Below are positions 45,004-56,690 of a stretch of 64,000 bases of DNA, piece after piece. This stretch comes from Glycomyces algeriensis (GTDB lineage: Bacteria; Actinomycetota; Actinomycetes; Mycobacteriales; Micromonosporaceae). Within the stretch, counting starts at the first letter, position 1. The number at the start of each line of letters is the position of its first letter. Position numbers and translations under genes: made by a program. The notes beneath the pieces were generated by a model. It was given only the letters and a program-made list of their open reading frames with translations. It made no database searches and was not told the origin of the DNA. The stretch covers positions 452,681 to 516,680 of the forward strand of contig NZ_JAPZVR010000002.1 of NCBI RefSeq assembly GCF_027622855.1. The letters run 5' to 3'.

Positions 45004-45615
45004 CTAGGAGAGCCGGGCGCGCTCCTTCCCGTGGCGGGGAAGCCAGGCCTCCCACGCCGGGTCGGGACGGCGCTGGCCGCGGAACCCGCGCAGCTGCCAG
45101 CCCGAGGGCGGCCGGGGCAGCCGGGGCAGGCGCCAGCCGAGCTCGGCCAGGGTCTTGTCGCTCTTGCGGTGGTTGCAGGGGGCGCACGCCGCCACGACGT
45201 TGTCCCACGTGTGCGTCCCGCCGCGCGAGCGGGGCATCACGTGGTCGATGGTCTCGGCCGACGCGTTGCAGTACACGCAGCGCCAGTCGTCGCGGGCGAA
45301 CACGCCGCGCCGAGAGGGGCTCGCCCCGACCTGCCTGGGGATCGGCACGTAGCGGTTGAGGCGGACCACCGAGGGGACGGGGATGTGCATGGTTTCGGAG
45401 CGCAGAAAACCGTCACCAGGAGTGACGGTTTCGGCCTTGCGCGTGAGCAGCAGCACCGCCGCCCGCTTGACTGGTATCACGCACAGTGGCTCGTAGCTCT
45501 GGTTCAGGACGAGGGCGGAGCCCAGCGTGGCCGCGTTGTGCGTGAAGAAGTTCGGGAGCACCCCTGGGGCAGGGTCATCGCTGTCGAGCGTGCTCCTATG
45601 TCGAGGACCTATCAC
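45004..45615 (-). CDS. HNH endonuclease family protein
   Basis: 203-residue protein with the actinobacterial HNH layout. The N-terminal part contains LVLNQSYEPLCVIPVKRA, followed by PSVVRLNRYVPIP. The HNH nuclease core is CVYC...IDHVMPRSRGGTHTWDNVVAAC-type sequence with the zinc-binding CxxC pairs and the catalytic His of the DH dipeptide and Asn of WDN. The start is uncertain: GTG 45615 has GGAGG nine bases upstream and is preferred; longer frames to 45804 exist. Biological role unknown: not linked to a methylase or phage gene here, so it is probably a housekeeping nuclease. Confidence 0.8.
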   Translation of the reverse strand: MIGPRHRSTLDSDDPAPGVLPNFFTHNAATLGSALVLNQSYEPLCVIPVKRAAVLLLTRKAETVTPGDGFLRSETMHIPVPSVVRLNRYVPIPRQVGASPSRRGVFARDDWRCVYCNASAETIDHVMPRSRGGTHTWDNVVAACAPCNHRKSDKTLAELGWRLPRLPRPPSGWQLRGFRGQRRPDPAWEAWLPRHGKERARLS

Positions 45616-45818
45616 GGTGACGTACCTCCAAGCCATCGGTCCCGTCAAGTTTGACCTATATCTCAGAAAATTGCACCCTGGTTCCGTGGGATCTTGAATG
45701 ACACGCGAATATCGTCTGTGCGAACCCACGACGACACCGGATCGGACGGACGTCGGTAAGGGTGCGCGCGGGCCGTGAACGCTGCGGACGCGACTCGATG
45801 ACATTGAGAAGGACGAAC

Positions 45819-46847
45819 GTGGAACTGCTTGCCGCCGCTGAGGGGAACCCGTGCGACCCGGGCTTCAACTCGTGCTCGCTGCTGTACAAGGTCACCAACA
45901 GCGAAGGGTTCGCCGTCGACGGCGGCGTGGTGCTCGACAAGATCGGGCAGGTCCTGCTCATCGTCCTGGCGGCCTTCTTCCTCCGCTGGCTCGTCAACCG
46001 GGCCATCGAGCGCATCATCAAGCAGGTCACCTCGATCAAGGGCCCGCAGTCGATCGCCGACCTCGCCGACAAGCTCGGCTCCGGCAACGCCCGCCGCGAC
46101 GAGCTCCTCGGCGACCGCAGCGACAAGCGCGCGGAGACCCTCACCGGCGTGCTCCAGCACGTCTCCGGGATCGTCATCTTCACCGTCGGGTTCATGCTGG
46201 TGCTCAGCGCCTTCAACGTCAACCTCGCGCCGATACTGGCCAGCGCGGGCATCGCCGGCATCGCCATCGGCTTCGGCGCCCAGAACCTCGTGCAGGACTA
46301 CCTGGCCGGGATCTTCATCCTCATCGAGGACCAGTACGGGGTGGGCGACAACGTCGACGTGGGCGACGCCCAGGGCACCGTGGTGGACATGGGCCTGCGC
46401 GTGACCACGCTCCGGTCGCTCGACGGGACCCTCTGGTACGTGCGAAACGGGCAGATCCTGCGGGTCGGCAACTCCAGCCAGAGCTGGGCGTACGTGGTGG
46501 TGGACACCCCGCTGCCGCCGACGACGGACATCGACCGGGCCGGCGAGATCATCACGCAGGTCGCCGAGGAGTTCGTCGCGGACGAGGACTGGAGCACCCA
46601 CATCCTCAAGGAGCCCGAGTACCTCGGCCCGATCGAGATGACGATCGACGAGATCAAGGTGCGCCTGGGCGTGCGGACCACCTCCGACCAGCAGTGGGCG
46701 GCCGGGCGCGAGCTGCGGCTGCGCGTCACGGAGGCGCTGCGCGCGGCCGGGATCATCGACCTGGCGTCGGCCGGGCGGATCTACGTGCCGCGCACGGTCG
46801 CGAACGGCGGGCCCGGTGCGGCCGGGGCGTCCGGAACGACCGCCTAG
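45819..46847 (+). CDS. mscS: Small-conductance mechanosensitive channel
   Basis: 342-residue MscS-type channel that relieves turgor on osmotic downshift. The first membrane segment is at about 33-52; the pore-lining helix has the Gly/Ala pattern ASAGIAGIAIGFGAQNLVQDYLAGIF near 145-170, followed by the beta domain signature ILIEDQYGVGD. The GTG start was chosen because AGAAGGA lies five bases upstream; a longer frame to 45762 has no site. A loop of charged residues (about 68-105) separates the first two helices, longer than in E. coli MscS. The C-terminal 20 residues are disordered. Confidence 0.9.
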   Translation: MELLAAAEGNPCDPGFNSCSLLYKVTNSEGFAVDGGVVLDKIGQVLLIVLAAFFLRWLVNRAIERIIKQVTSIKGPQSIADLADKLGSGNARRDELLGDRSDKRAETLTGVLQHVSGIVIFTVGFMLVLSAFNVNLAPILASAGIAGIAIGFGAQNLVQDYLAGIFILIEDQYGVGDNVDVGDAQGTVVDMGLRVTTLRSLDGTLWYVRNGQILRVGNSSQSWAYVVVDTPLPPTTDIDRAGEIITQVAEEFVADEDWSTHILKEPEYLGPIEMTIDEIKVRLGVRTTSDQQWAAGRELRLRVTEALRAAGIIDLASAGRIYVPRTVANGGPGAAGASGTTA

Positions 46848-46926
46848 GCAGTGATATACGGCCCATTCGGTGTGACGCGTGCCGGATCGCCTTCCCAGTC
46901 GGTCCCGCCCACGGCACGATTGGGAG

Positions 46927-47355
46927 ATGCCTAGTGACAGCCCGCGGGCCGTGGTGGCCTTGACGCCGACCGGACAGCCTGCGCCCACGCAGTCCTTCTA
47001 CGAGGCCGTGGGCGGCGAGGCGACCTTCGAGCGCCTGACCGCCGCGTTCTACGCGCAGGTGGCCGACGACCCCATCATGCGGCCCATGTACCCCGAAGAG
47101 GACCTGGCCCCGGCCGCCCGGCGGCTGAAGATGTTCCTCGAGCAGTACTGGGGCGGTCCGCACACGTACTCCGAGGAGCGGGGCCACCCGCGCCTGCGGA
47201 TGCGCCACGCCCCTTACACGATCGGCGAGCGCGAGCGCGACGCCTGGCTGCGCTGCATGCGCCACGCGATGGACGAGGTCGCCCTGGCGCCCGAGTACGA
47301 CAAGGTCATGTGGGAGTACATGGAGCGCGCGGCGGACTTCATGCGGAACGCATGA
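46927..47355 (+). CDS. glbO: Truncated haemoglobin, group II
   Basis: 142-residue 2-over-2 haemoglobin like GlbO, a haem protein binding oxygen or nitric oxide. The core includes GGEATFERLTAAFYAQV (helices B-C with Tyr), PMYPEEDL, FLEQYWGGP with the aromatic of CD1/E region, MRHAPY with the proximal His, and VMWEYMERAADF carrying the group-II Trp at G8. Start ATG 46927 is placed right after an ACGATT-like -10, a leaderless pattern. Its last codons (ATG CGG AAC GCA TGA) are the first unit of a tandem repeat running on downstream. Confidence 0.93.
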   Translation: MPSDSPRAVVALTPTGQPAPTQSFYEAVGGEATFERLTAAFYAQVADDPIMRPMYPEEDLAPAARRLKMFLEQYWGGPHTYSEERGHPRLRMRHAPYTIGERERDAWLRCMRHAMDEVALAPEYDKVMWEYMERAADFMRNA

Positions 47356-47445
47356 TCGGAGCACAGCATGAGGAACTCATGAAGCATGAGATCAGCATGA
47401 GGAACGCATGGAGCATGTGAGCAGCATGCGCAACTCGTGAGTCGG
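47341..47445 (+). repeat. Imperfect 27-29 base tandem repeat overlapping the glbO 3' end
   Basis: Four units start at 47341, 47368, 47397 and 47426. Each begins ATG(A/C)GGAAC(G/T)CATG or a close form, and units 2 and 3 are 29 bases long with 25 identical positions or so. The first unit contains the glbO stop, so the repeat arose from the gene end. It contains no array-like spacers. Confidence 0.8.
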
Positions 47446-47470
47446 CTTACGCGCCAAGGCAACTGAACAA

Positions 47471-47510
47471 CGAGAACGGAGCGGCGGGTTTCCCCGCCGC
47501 TCCGTTCTCG
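47471..47510. terminator. Convergent-gene terminator
   Basis: Perfect 18 bp stem starting CGAGAACGGAGCGGCGGG with a TTTC loop, then TTCGTCC. It lies between glbO and a convergent gene. Confidence 0.88.
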
Positions 47511-47522
47511 TTCGTCCTCAGA

Positions 47523-48404
47523 TCAGACGAGGCACTGCCGCTCGACCTCGCGGTAGAGCTCGTCGTGGGCCTCGGCCCACGCCAGGTACTCGGCGCTGAC
47601 GAGGTCCTCGAAGTCGTCGACGGTGCCCGGGTACTCGTCGGCGATCAGGGTGTCGAGGGCGTCGGAGCAGACCTGGCGCGCGTCGGAGTCGGCTTGGAGG
47701 TTGTCGCGCTCCAGTTGGAGCGCGACGATCTCGTCTTCGAGTTCGGCGCGTTCGGCCTCGGCGGACTCCAACTGGTCGGCCTGCTCGGTGAAGTCGTTCG
47801 TCTTCTCCGAGTAGAGGATGCCGAAGGTCGCGGCGGCGGCGAGCAGGACGATCGCGATCACGCCGAAGGCGACTGCGGCCTTGTTGCGGGGCTTGCGCGG
47901 TGCCGGCGACATCGGCATCGGACCCGTCGGCATGCCGGGGGGCGGGCCGGCGGGCGCGCCCATCTGCGGCGGCGGTCCGGCGGGAGACCCCATGGGGGGC
48001 GGGGTCATCGAGTAGCCCTGGGCGGGCGGGGGCGCCGGCGACGGGAGGGTCGTCTGGGGCATGGCGCCCGCCGAGGCTGCGGCCGGAGGCGGGTATCCGG
48101 GCGGGTTCGTCGGGTGCGAGGCCACGGGCGGCCGCGCCTCCGTGAGGAAGTCGTCGTTCGTTGCGGCGAAAGCGGACTGCGGCGCTTCGGCCGGTGCGGC
48201 AGCGGGCGCCGGGACGGGCGCGGCGGGCTGGGGGGCCGATCCGGGGACGACCTTGACGGTCGCGTCGGACTCGGATTCGAAGACCGACGGCGAAGCCTGG
48301 GCGGGGATCTTGACCGCCGCGTCCGCCTGCGGCGCTGCGGGCGCATGGTCCGGAGCGGCGGCGGGTGACTCGGGTGGTTGGGCGCCTTGGGGTTCGGGAG
48401 TCAT
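47523..48404 (-). CDS. Pro/Ala-rich single-pass membrane protein with coiled coil
   Basis: 293 residues. Residues 1-170 are disordered and rich in Pro, Ala and Gly, with repeated PPP and AGPPP stretches. One transmembrane helix (about 177-198) follows a KPRNK basic anchor, so the disordered half should be cytoplasmic. Outside are a Glu-rich coiled coil (about 199-240) and a short globular end with two Cys. ATG has TAGGAGA upstream. It resembles in layout actinobacterial membrane proteins with proline-rich cytoplasmic tails, but no named family fits. Function unknown. Confidence 0.75.
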   Translation of the reverse strand: MTPEPQGAQPPESPAAAPDHAPAAPQADAAVKIPAQASPSVFESESDATVKVVPGSAPQPAAPVPAPAAAPAEAPQSAFAATNDDFLTEARPPVASHPTNPPGYPPPAAASAGAMPQTTLPSPAPPPAQGYSMTPPPMGSPAGPPPQMGAPAGPPPGMPTGPMPMSPAPRKPRNKAAVAFGVIAIVLLAAAATFGILYSEKTNDFTEQADQLESAEAERAELEDEIVALQLERDNLQADSDARQVCSDALDTLIADEYPGTVDDFEDLVSAEYLAWAEAHDELYREVERQCLV

Positions 48405-48479
48405 GGGGTCTCCTATCCAATTTGGAGATGGGGGTTCCTCATGATCGTACCGGCCGAAAGCTCATCGCACCTGCTCAAA

Positions 48480-48517
48480 GCGCCGCCCCGGATTCCCATG
48501 GGAGTCCGGGGCGGCGC
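48480..48517 (-). terminator. Terminator of the YbjN gene
   Basis: 13 bp stem GCGCCGCCCCGGA/TCCGGGGCGGCGC plus inner TCCCA/TGGGA pairing, 25 bases past the stop of the minus-strand gene. Confidence 0.82.
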
Positions 48518-48542
48518 CGCACAACGGTCAGACCGGCAGGGT

Positions 48543-49340
48543 CTACAGCAGTTCACCCTCGAGCCACTCGACGAATGTGCCCGAGATCGCGGTGCCGCAG
48601 TCGATGAGCTCTTCGAGCAGGGCGGTGGTGATGCCGGGGCGGACGGGCACCTGGATCTCGCCGAAGACCGGGAGCGCGCCCGAATCGGTCGGCTCGCCCA
48701 GGTAGGCCTTGAGGAAGCGGCGGGTGCGGTTCCACTCGTTCATGGCCGCGTAGCCGCGCTCGGCCCACTCGCGGGGGACGGTCTGGTACGCGCGGGCGCG
48801 CAGGACCAGGATGTCGGCGTCGGGGCCTTCGGCGCGCACCTGGACGATGTGGCGCTCCCAGAGGGCCACGATGCCGCCGTTCTCGTCCACGAGGTAGCGG
48901 ATGTCGAGGTTCTTCAGGGCCGCGATGATGCGGTCCGAGTCGAGCGGGGCGGCCTCGTCGGTCTCCTGGGCGACCGCGTCGGCGGCGATCTGCTCCAGGT
49001 CCGAGATGAACTCCGGGTCGATCTCCTCGAGGTCGCGCTTGATGAGGTGCCAGCGGTCGACCTCGGAGATCTGCTCGTGCTCGGGGCCGAGCAGGAGCTG
49101 TTCCGCGGTGAGCTCGTGGCGCAGCTCGCGGGAGGCGAACTCGAGGTCGACCTCGTACTCCTCGGTGTCGAGCTCGGGGTCCTCGTGCCGTTCGGCGCGC
49201 GGGTTCGGGACCGCGCTCGGCTGGCTGCCGCGCGCCTGGGCGCGTTCGGCCGCTCCGCCGAGCTCGGTGTCGGGTTCCGCGACCGCCTCGGCGATCGATT
49301 CTTGCTGTGCGTCGCGTTTTCTGCTGCGCCACCATGCCAT
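48543..49340 (-). CDS. YbjN-domain protein
   Basis: 265-residue cytoplasmic protein. Residues 1-70 are charged and disordered; a second acidic region follows. The C-terminal YbjN domain (about 130-262) contains LKNLDIRYLVDENGGIVALW near 142-161, typical of the putative sensory-transduction-regulator fold, which resembles secretion chaperones. The start is placed at ATG 49340, with GGAAGGCGG upstream and the sequence MAWWRSRKRD; longer frames to 49421 show poor codon bias. Role in actinobacteria unknown. Confidence 0.75.
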   Translation of the reverse strand: MAWWRSRKRDAQQESIAEAVAEPDTELGGAAERAQARGSQPSAVPNPRAERHEDPELDTEEYEVDLEFASRELRHELTAEQLLLGPEHEQISEVDRWHLIKRDLEEIDPEFISDLEQIAADAVAQETDEAAPLDSDRIIAALKNLDIRYLVDENGGIVALWERHIVQVRAEGPDADILVLRARAYQTVPREWAERGYAAMNEWNRTRRFLKAYLGEPTDSGALPVFGEIQVPVRPGITTALLEELIDCGTAISGTFVEWLEGELL

Positions 49341-49681
49341 GGTGTTGTCCGCCTTCCCACCCAAATGCGAATCACTGGCAGTGTTGGGTAATACGTTGGC
49401 ATTCATGCTGAGCTGAACCATTGGATGTGATTGGTTGTGCTTCGCGGGGCATAGCCAAGTTACGTCGTGTTGCAGTGAGCAGACTAGGGCTCACCACCGA
49501 CATGGCACAACCGTCAACCAATCCTGACCAAAAGTATGAACCGTCGCGCGTTTGTTCGCAGGCACGAACTGGGTACTGTCACCGGTTTCATATGTATCAG
49601 AACAAGAAGCGCCGTCCCATCCTCCGGACGTCGGGTATCCGTCACCGATCGGGCCGATGGTGACTGTCTGTTCCGAATCGG
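49341..49681. other. Intergenic region of lower GC
   Basis: 341 bases between two minus-strand genes, noticeably poorer in GC than its surroundings. Apart from the hairpin at its right end (49641-49664) and the presumed promoter of the YbjN gene, no feature was recognised. Short frames present lack codon bias. Confidence 0.4.
49641..49664 (-). terminator. Hairpin downstream of an unknown gene
   Basis: GTCACC pairs with GGTGAC and ATCGG with CCGAT around a small loop. It lies 17 bases beyond the stop at 49682. Confidence 0.55.
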
Positions 49682-50248
49682 TCACAGCATCGGCAGGCCG
49701 CGGTCCCTGTCCCAGACGGTGCCGTAGGTGGCGGCGAGTCCGATGCGGCGGCCGGCCTTGACCACCCGCACGGGTTCGTCGCCGAGGAAGCCCATGCGGC
49801 AGAGGCCCGCGACGAGCCGGAACTCGACCGGGTAGATGCGGCCGTCGTGCTCGACGCGGAGGGTGACGTGCTCGAGCATCGCGTCGCGCAGGCGCCGGTC
49901 GCCGATGCCCTGGCCGCGGCGCTCCCGCAGGGCCTGTGCGGCCTTGCGGTCGATGTCGGCGATGTCGGCGGCCGGGACGGCCTCGACGGCCGTCCACGGC
50001 TGCTTGGGGAGGCGCCCGCGCCATTCGGCGGCGGGCCGCACCGCAACGTTGCCCGCGGCGAGGTCGCCGGCGCGGTAGACCCCGTCGGGCAGGGCGCTGG
50101 CGTCGCCCGCCTCGCGGGCGGCGAGGACCCCGATGGGCAGGGCGGCCCAGAGGCGGCCGCCCTGCGCGAGCACCAGGGTGTCGGGATCGAGCCGGGCGGC
50201 GCGCGCGGCGAAGGCCGCGTCGTCTCCGGCGGTCGTCGTGTCGGTCAT
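49682..50248 (-). CDS. Conserved hypothetical protein
   Basis: 188 residues, soluble, Ala/Arg/Asp-rich. No recognised domain. It has a basic helical segment (IDRKAAQALRERRGQGIGDRRL near 98-120) followed by a beta-rich end. Codon bias is typical of a real gene. It lies 18 bases downstream of the thioesterase gene on the same strand, so it probably belongs to an ettA-thioesterase transcript. Function unknown. Confidence 0.7.
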   Translation of the reverse strand: MTDTTTAGDDAAFAARAARLDPDTLVLAQGGRLWAALPIGVLAAREAGDASALPDGVYRAGDLAAGNVAVRPAAEWRGRLPKQPWTAVEAVPAADIADIDRKAAQALRERRGQGIGDRRLRDAMLEHVTLRVEHDGRIYPVEFRLVAGLCRMGFLGDEPVRVVKAGRRIGLAATYGTVWDRDRGLPML

Positions 50249-50266
50249 CGGTTCGTCATCAGCGCT

Positions 50267-50668
50267 TCAGTCGGTCCACTGCTCGAGGAACGCCCGCTCC
50301 TCGGCGGTGAGGCGCCGGGGCCGCTGGGAGGCGGTGTCGAAGGGCACCATCACCGACTTTGCGCGCAGCGCGAGCTTGTCGTTCGCCATGAGCTCGTAGG
50401 CGAACGAGAACGAGGCGTTCCCGATCCGCTCGACCCAGAGCTCGACGCGGACCTCGGCGGGCACCACCACGGGCAGCAGGAAGTCCACCTCGTGGCGGGC
50501 GACGACGACGCCTTCGCGGAAGCCGGGGACGCCGGCCTCGTAGGCCGCGGAGAACATCATCGCGACCCGGGCCTCTTCGAGCAGCACCATGAACTGGTTG
50601 TTGTTCACGTGCCCGAAGGCGTCCATGTCCGACCACCGCAGCGGCACGTCGGTCTTGAAGCGCGCCAC
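50267..50668 (-). CDS. Acyl-CoA thioesterase (4HBT hot-dog fold)
   Basis: 133-residue hot-dog thioesterase of the YbgC/4HBT type. It begins RFKTDVPLRWSDMDAFGHVNN, with the catalytic Asp of DMDAFGHVNN near 15 and the active-site loop that follows; the VDFLLPV strand is near 62-68. Substrate likely a short or medium acyl-CoA, not determined. The GTG start is two bases after the ettA stop, so translation is coupled. An overlapping longer frame in ettA is a shadow and is rejected. Confidence 0.88.
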   Translation of the reverse strand: MARFKTDVPLRWSDMDAFGHVNNNQFMVLLEEARVAMMFSAAYEAGVPGFREGVVVARHEVDFLLPVVVPAEVRVELWVERIGNASFSFAYELMANDKLALRAKSVMVPFDTASQRPRRLTAEERAFLEQWTD

Positions 50669-50670
50669 GG

Positions 50671-52350
<1,680 letters not shown>

Positions 52351-52512
52351 GCTGATCCTTCGCTTTGGGACGAGCCGTACTGAACTGACCGGTGTCAATG
52401 ATGTCAAGTCCCGGGGCGCCCCCGCAAACGGGCCCTTCGCCGTGACCGTCTGCGTCACCGCGACCGCCGGGCCGCGCCTCCCGGTAGGCTGGCGAAAAGG
52501 AGGAAATACGAA

Positions 52513-53931
<1,419 letters not shown>

Positions 53932-53996
53932 TACCCGGCGGTCGGGCGGCAGGCACAGACATTTCCGCAACGACGGTGTTGGAGAGATACGCCACG

Positions 53997-56591
53997 ATGA
54001 CCGCACCACGCCCTGAGGGCCCCGCGCCGGAGGACTTCAGTTCCTCCGAGGAGCTGCGCTCGGCCCTCACACTGCTCGCCCGCGTTCCGCAACTGCTGAT
54101 CGCGTGCGACTACGACGGCACGCTCGCGCCGATCGTGACCGATCCTTCGCAGGCGATGCCGCTCCCCGAGTCGGTCTCGGCTCTGCGGACGCTGGCGAAC
54201 CTGCCGCAGACGAAGGTCGCGGTCATCTCCGGCCGGGCGCTGCGGGATCTGGCGGCACTCTCCCGCCTCCCTTCCGAGATCCACCTGGTCGGGTCCCACG
54301 GATCCGAGTTCGACGTCGGCTTCACCCGGGCGCTCTCCAGCGAGGACCAGCGGTTGCGCGACAAGCTCGTAGCCGAGCTGTCCGCGATCGCCGAACGCTA
54401 CGAGGGCGCCCGGGTCGAGCCCAAGCCCGCCGGCTGCGCACTGCACGTCCGGGAGGCGTCCGAGGCCGACGCGATGCGCGCGGTCGAGGACGTCCACGAA
54501 GGACCGTCCACTTGGGACGGCGTGCAGACCACCGAGGGCAAGGCCGTCGTCGACCTGTCCGTGGTCACCACCCACAAGGGCGACGCGCTCGACAAGCTGC
54601 GCCACCAGCTGGGGGCCTCCGCGGTCCTCTTCCTGGGCGACGACGTGACCGACGAGAATGCGTTTGCGCACCTGCACGGCCCGGACGTCGGCGTCCGCGT
54701 CGGCCCCGGCCCCACCCGCGCCTCGTTCCGCATCGGCGACCCCGAGGACGTCGCGAAGCTCCTCGCCCGCCTCGTCGACACCCGCCGCGCCTGGCTCCAG
54801 GGCGAGCAGGCGCAGCTCATCGAGCGCCACACGATGCTCGCCGACGGCGCCAACCACGCGCTCCTCACCCCCGACGGGCGCGTCACCTGGATGTGCCACC
54901 CGCGCCCCGACTCCGGGTCGGTCTTCGCCGACCTCCTCGGCGGCGAGCACGCCGGTCACTTCAGCGTCCAGCCCGTCAACGCCGGCATCCCCCTGGGCCA
55001 GCGGTACGTGTCCGGCACGATGACCGTCGAGACCCGGTGGCCGGGCCTCTCGGTCACCGACTGGCTCGACTCCACGCCGCGCCGCCGCGGCGACCTCAAC
55101 GCCACCGTCCTCGTCCGCGAGATCAACGGCGAGGTCCCCGTCAAGATCACCTTCGCCCCGCGGCCCGAGTTCGGGCAGCTGCCCGTGCAGCTCCAACCCG
55201 TCGGCGACGACGGCCTGCGCGTCCTCGGCGGCCGTGAACCGATCAGCCTGCGCTCGCCGGGCGTGGACTGGCACATCGAGTACGACGGCCAGCACTCGCT
55301 CGCCGTCGCCGTCGTCGACCTCGCCGCCGTCGGCGGCTCCGTGGTCCTCGAGATGCGCTCGGGATCGGCGAGCCTCGACGAGTGGAAGCCCGCCGTCAAC
55401 GTCCGCCGCCGCACCACCGAGGCCGGCTGGCGCAACTGGTCGGACTCGCTCAAGCTCCCGCGCGTGGAGACCGAGATGGTCTCCCGCTCCGCGCTGGCGC
55501 TCAAGGCGCTCTGCTACCAGCCCACGGGCGCGATCCTCGCCGCCGGCACCACCTCGCTGCCCGAGGAGCTCGGCGGCGTCCGCAACTGGGACTACCGCTT
55601 CTGCTGGATCCGCGACGCCGCGATGACCGCGAACGCGCTCGTCGACCTCGGCTCGCTCCAAGAGGCCGAGGCGTACTTCGCATGGGTCGCCGGCATCCTC
55701 GAGCGCACCGCGGGCCACCCCGAGCGGCTCGCCCCGCTCTACGACATCGAGGGCATGGCGCCCAGTCCCGAGGCGATCATCGACACGCTCCCCGGGTACG
55801 CCGGGGCGCGGCCGGTGCGCATCAACAACGCCGCGTCGAACCAGGTCCAGCTGGACGTGTTCGGCCCTGTGGCGATGCTCGTCGAGGCGGTCGCGCAGCG
55901 CCGCGGGCACCTCTCGGACTTCGAGCAGCAGGTCCTCGGCAGCATGGTCGAGGCCGTCGCCAAGCGCTGGCACGAACCCGACCACGGCATCTGGGAGGCC
56001 CGCCAGGCCCCCCGCCACCACGTGTACTCGAAGGTCATGTGCTGGGTGACGGTGGACCGCGCGCTCAAGGTCGCGGACCACTTCGGCATGGAGTACGGCC
56101 CGAACTGGCACGAGCTGCGCGACCAGATCGCGAAGAACGTGCTCGAACTGGGCTGGAACGACGAGGCCGGGGCCTACACGGCCGCGTACGGCCACGACGA
56201 CCTCGACGCCGCGTCGCTGTGGATCGGCCTCTCCGGGCTGCTCCCGCCGGACGACCCGCGCTACCTCAGGACCGTGCTCAAGATCGAGGCCGGGCTGCGC
56301 TCGGGCCCGACGGTCTACCGCTACCACCGCGACGACGGCCTGCCGGGCACCGAGGGCGGGTTCATCATCTGCGCCGCCTGGCTCGCCGAGGCGTACCTGC
56401 AGGTGGGCCGCCGGACCGACGCCGAGGAGCTGTTCGAGCAGATCCTCGCGTGCGCGGGCCCGACCGGCCTCCTGCCCGAGCAGTGGGACCCGATCGCCGA
56501 GCGCGGCCTGGGCAACCACCCGCAGGCGTACTCGCACCTGGGCCTCATCCGGGTCGCGAATCTGCTGAACGGCCAAAGCGGACGCATCTAA
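53997..56591 (+). CDS. Trehalose-6-phosphate phosphatase fused to GH15 hydrolase (trehalase-like)
   Basis: An 864-residue two-domain protein. Residues 1-255 are an OtsB-type HAD phosphatase: DYDGTLAP with Asp38 and Asp40, SGR motif near 75-77, and LGDDVTDENAF near 215-225. From about 275 to the end is a glycoside hydrolase family 15 domain, with RNWDYRFCWIRDAAMT near 526-541, a GMAP..INNAASNQVQLDVFG-type active-site region, and EGGFIICAAWLAEAYLQVGR-like sequence near the end. GH15 members in this branch are trehalases or glucoamylases. So one chain could form trehalose and also split it. ATG 53997 has GGAGAG upstream. No frameshift joins the domains; both reading frames are continuous. Confidence 0.92.
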   Translation: MTAPRPEGPAPEDFSSSEELRSALTLLARVPQLLIACDYDGTLAPIVTDPSQAMPLPESVSALRTLANLPQTKVAVISGRALRDLAALSRLPSEIHLVGSHGSEFDVGFTRALSSEDQRLRDKLVAELSAIAERYEGARVEPKPAGCALHVREASEADAMRAVEDVHEGPSTWDGVQTTEGKAVVDLSVVTTHKGDALDKLRHQLGASAVLFLGDDVTDENAFAHLHGPDVGVRVGPGPTRASFRIGDPEDVAKLLARLVDTRRAWLQGEQAQLIERHTMLADGANHALLTPDGRVTWMCHPRPDSGSVFADLLGGEHAGHFSVQPVNAGIPLGQRYVSGTMTVETRWPGLSVTDWLDSTPRRRGDLNATVLVREINGEVPVKITFAPRPEFGQLPVQLQPVGDDGLRVLGGREPISLRSPGVDWHIEYDGQHSLAVAVVDLAAVGGSVVLEMRSGSASLDEWKPAVNVRRRTTEAGWRNWSDSLKLPRVETEMVSRSALALKALCYQPTGAILAAGTTSLPEELGGVRNWDYRFCWIRDAAMTANALVDLGSLQEAEAYFAWVAGILERTAGHPERLAPLYDIEGMAPSPEAIIDTLPGYAGARPVRINNAASNQVQLDVFGPVAMLVEAVAQRRGHLSDFEQQVLGSMVEAVAKRWHEPDHGIWEARQAPRHHVYSKVMCWVTVDRALKVADHFGMEYGPNWHELRDQIAKNVLELGWNDEAGAYTAAYGHDDLDAASLWIGLSGLLPPDDPRYLRTVLKIEAGLRSGPTVYRYHRDDGLPGTEGGFIICAAWLAEAYLQVGRRTDAEELFEQILACAGPTGLLPEQWDPIAERGLGNHPQAYSHLGLIRVANLLNGQSGRI

Positions 56592-56611
56592 GGCACCCAC
56601 AAGGCGAGGGC

Positions 56612-56617
56612 TACTCT
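56612..56617 (+). promoter_or_regulatory. -10 hexamer of the kinase gene
   Basis: TACTCT places a start near 56623, so the following hairpin would be at the very 5' end of the mRNA. No clear -35 was seen at 17 bases. Confidence 0.4.
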
Positions 56618-56625
56618 GTTCAGGA

Positions 56626-56656
56626 ATGCACACGGCGAAGCTTGCGAGCCGTGCAT
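56626..56656 (+). repeat. Intergenic hairpin repeat, copy 3 (GGCGAAGCTTGCGAGCC)
   Basis: ATGCAC and GGC pair with GCC and GTGCAT, with a two-base bulge, around loop GAAGCTTGCGA. The 17-base core (56634-56650) is identical to the glnA-leader copy. It lies in the leader of the kinase gene starting at 56691. Confidence 0.55.
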
Positions 56657-56690
56657 GAGCACAGTCGCCTTCTGACAGGAAGCCCTCGCC

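Noticed and set aside
47341-47445. CRISPR-like array
   Set aside because: The units are directly adjacent with no unique spacers, and the first unit is the gene end. No cas genes are near.
56626-56658. Ten-codon leader peptide (MHTAKLASRA) in the kinase leader
   Set aside because: The matching glnA-leader copy has the same inner codons but no start codon, so conservation is better explained at the RNA or DNA level.
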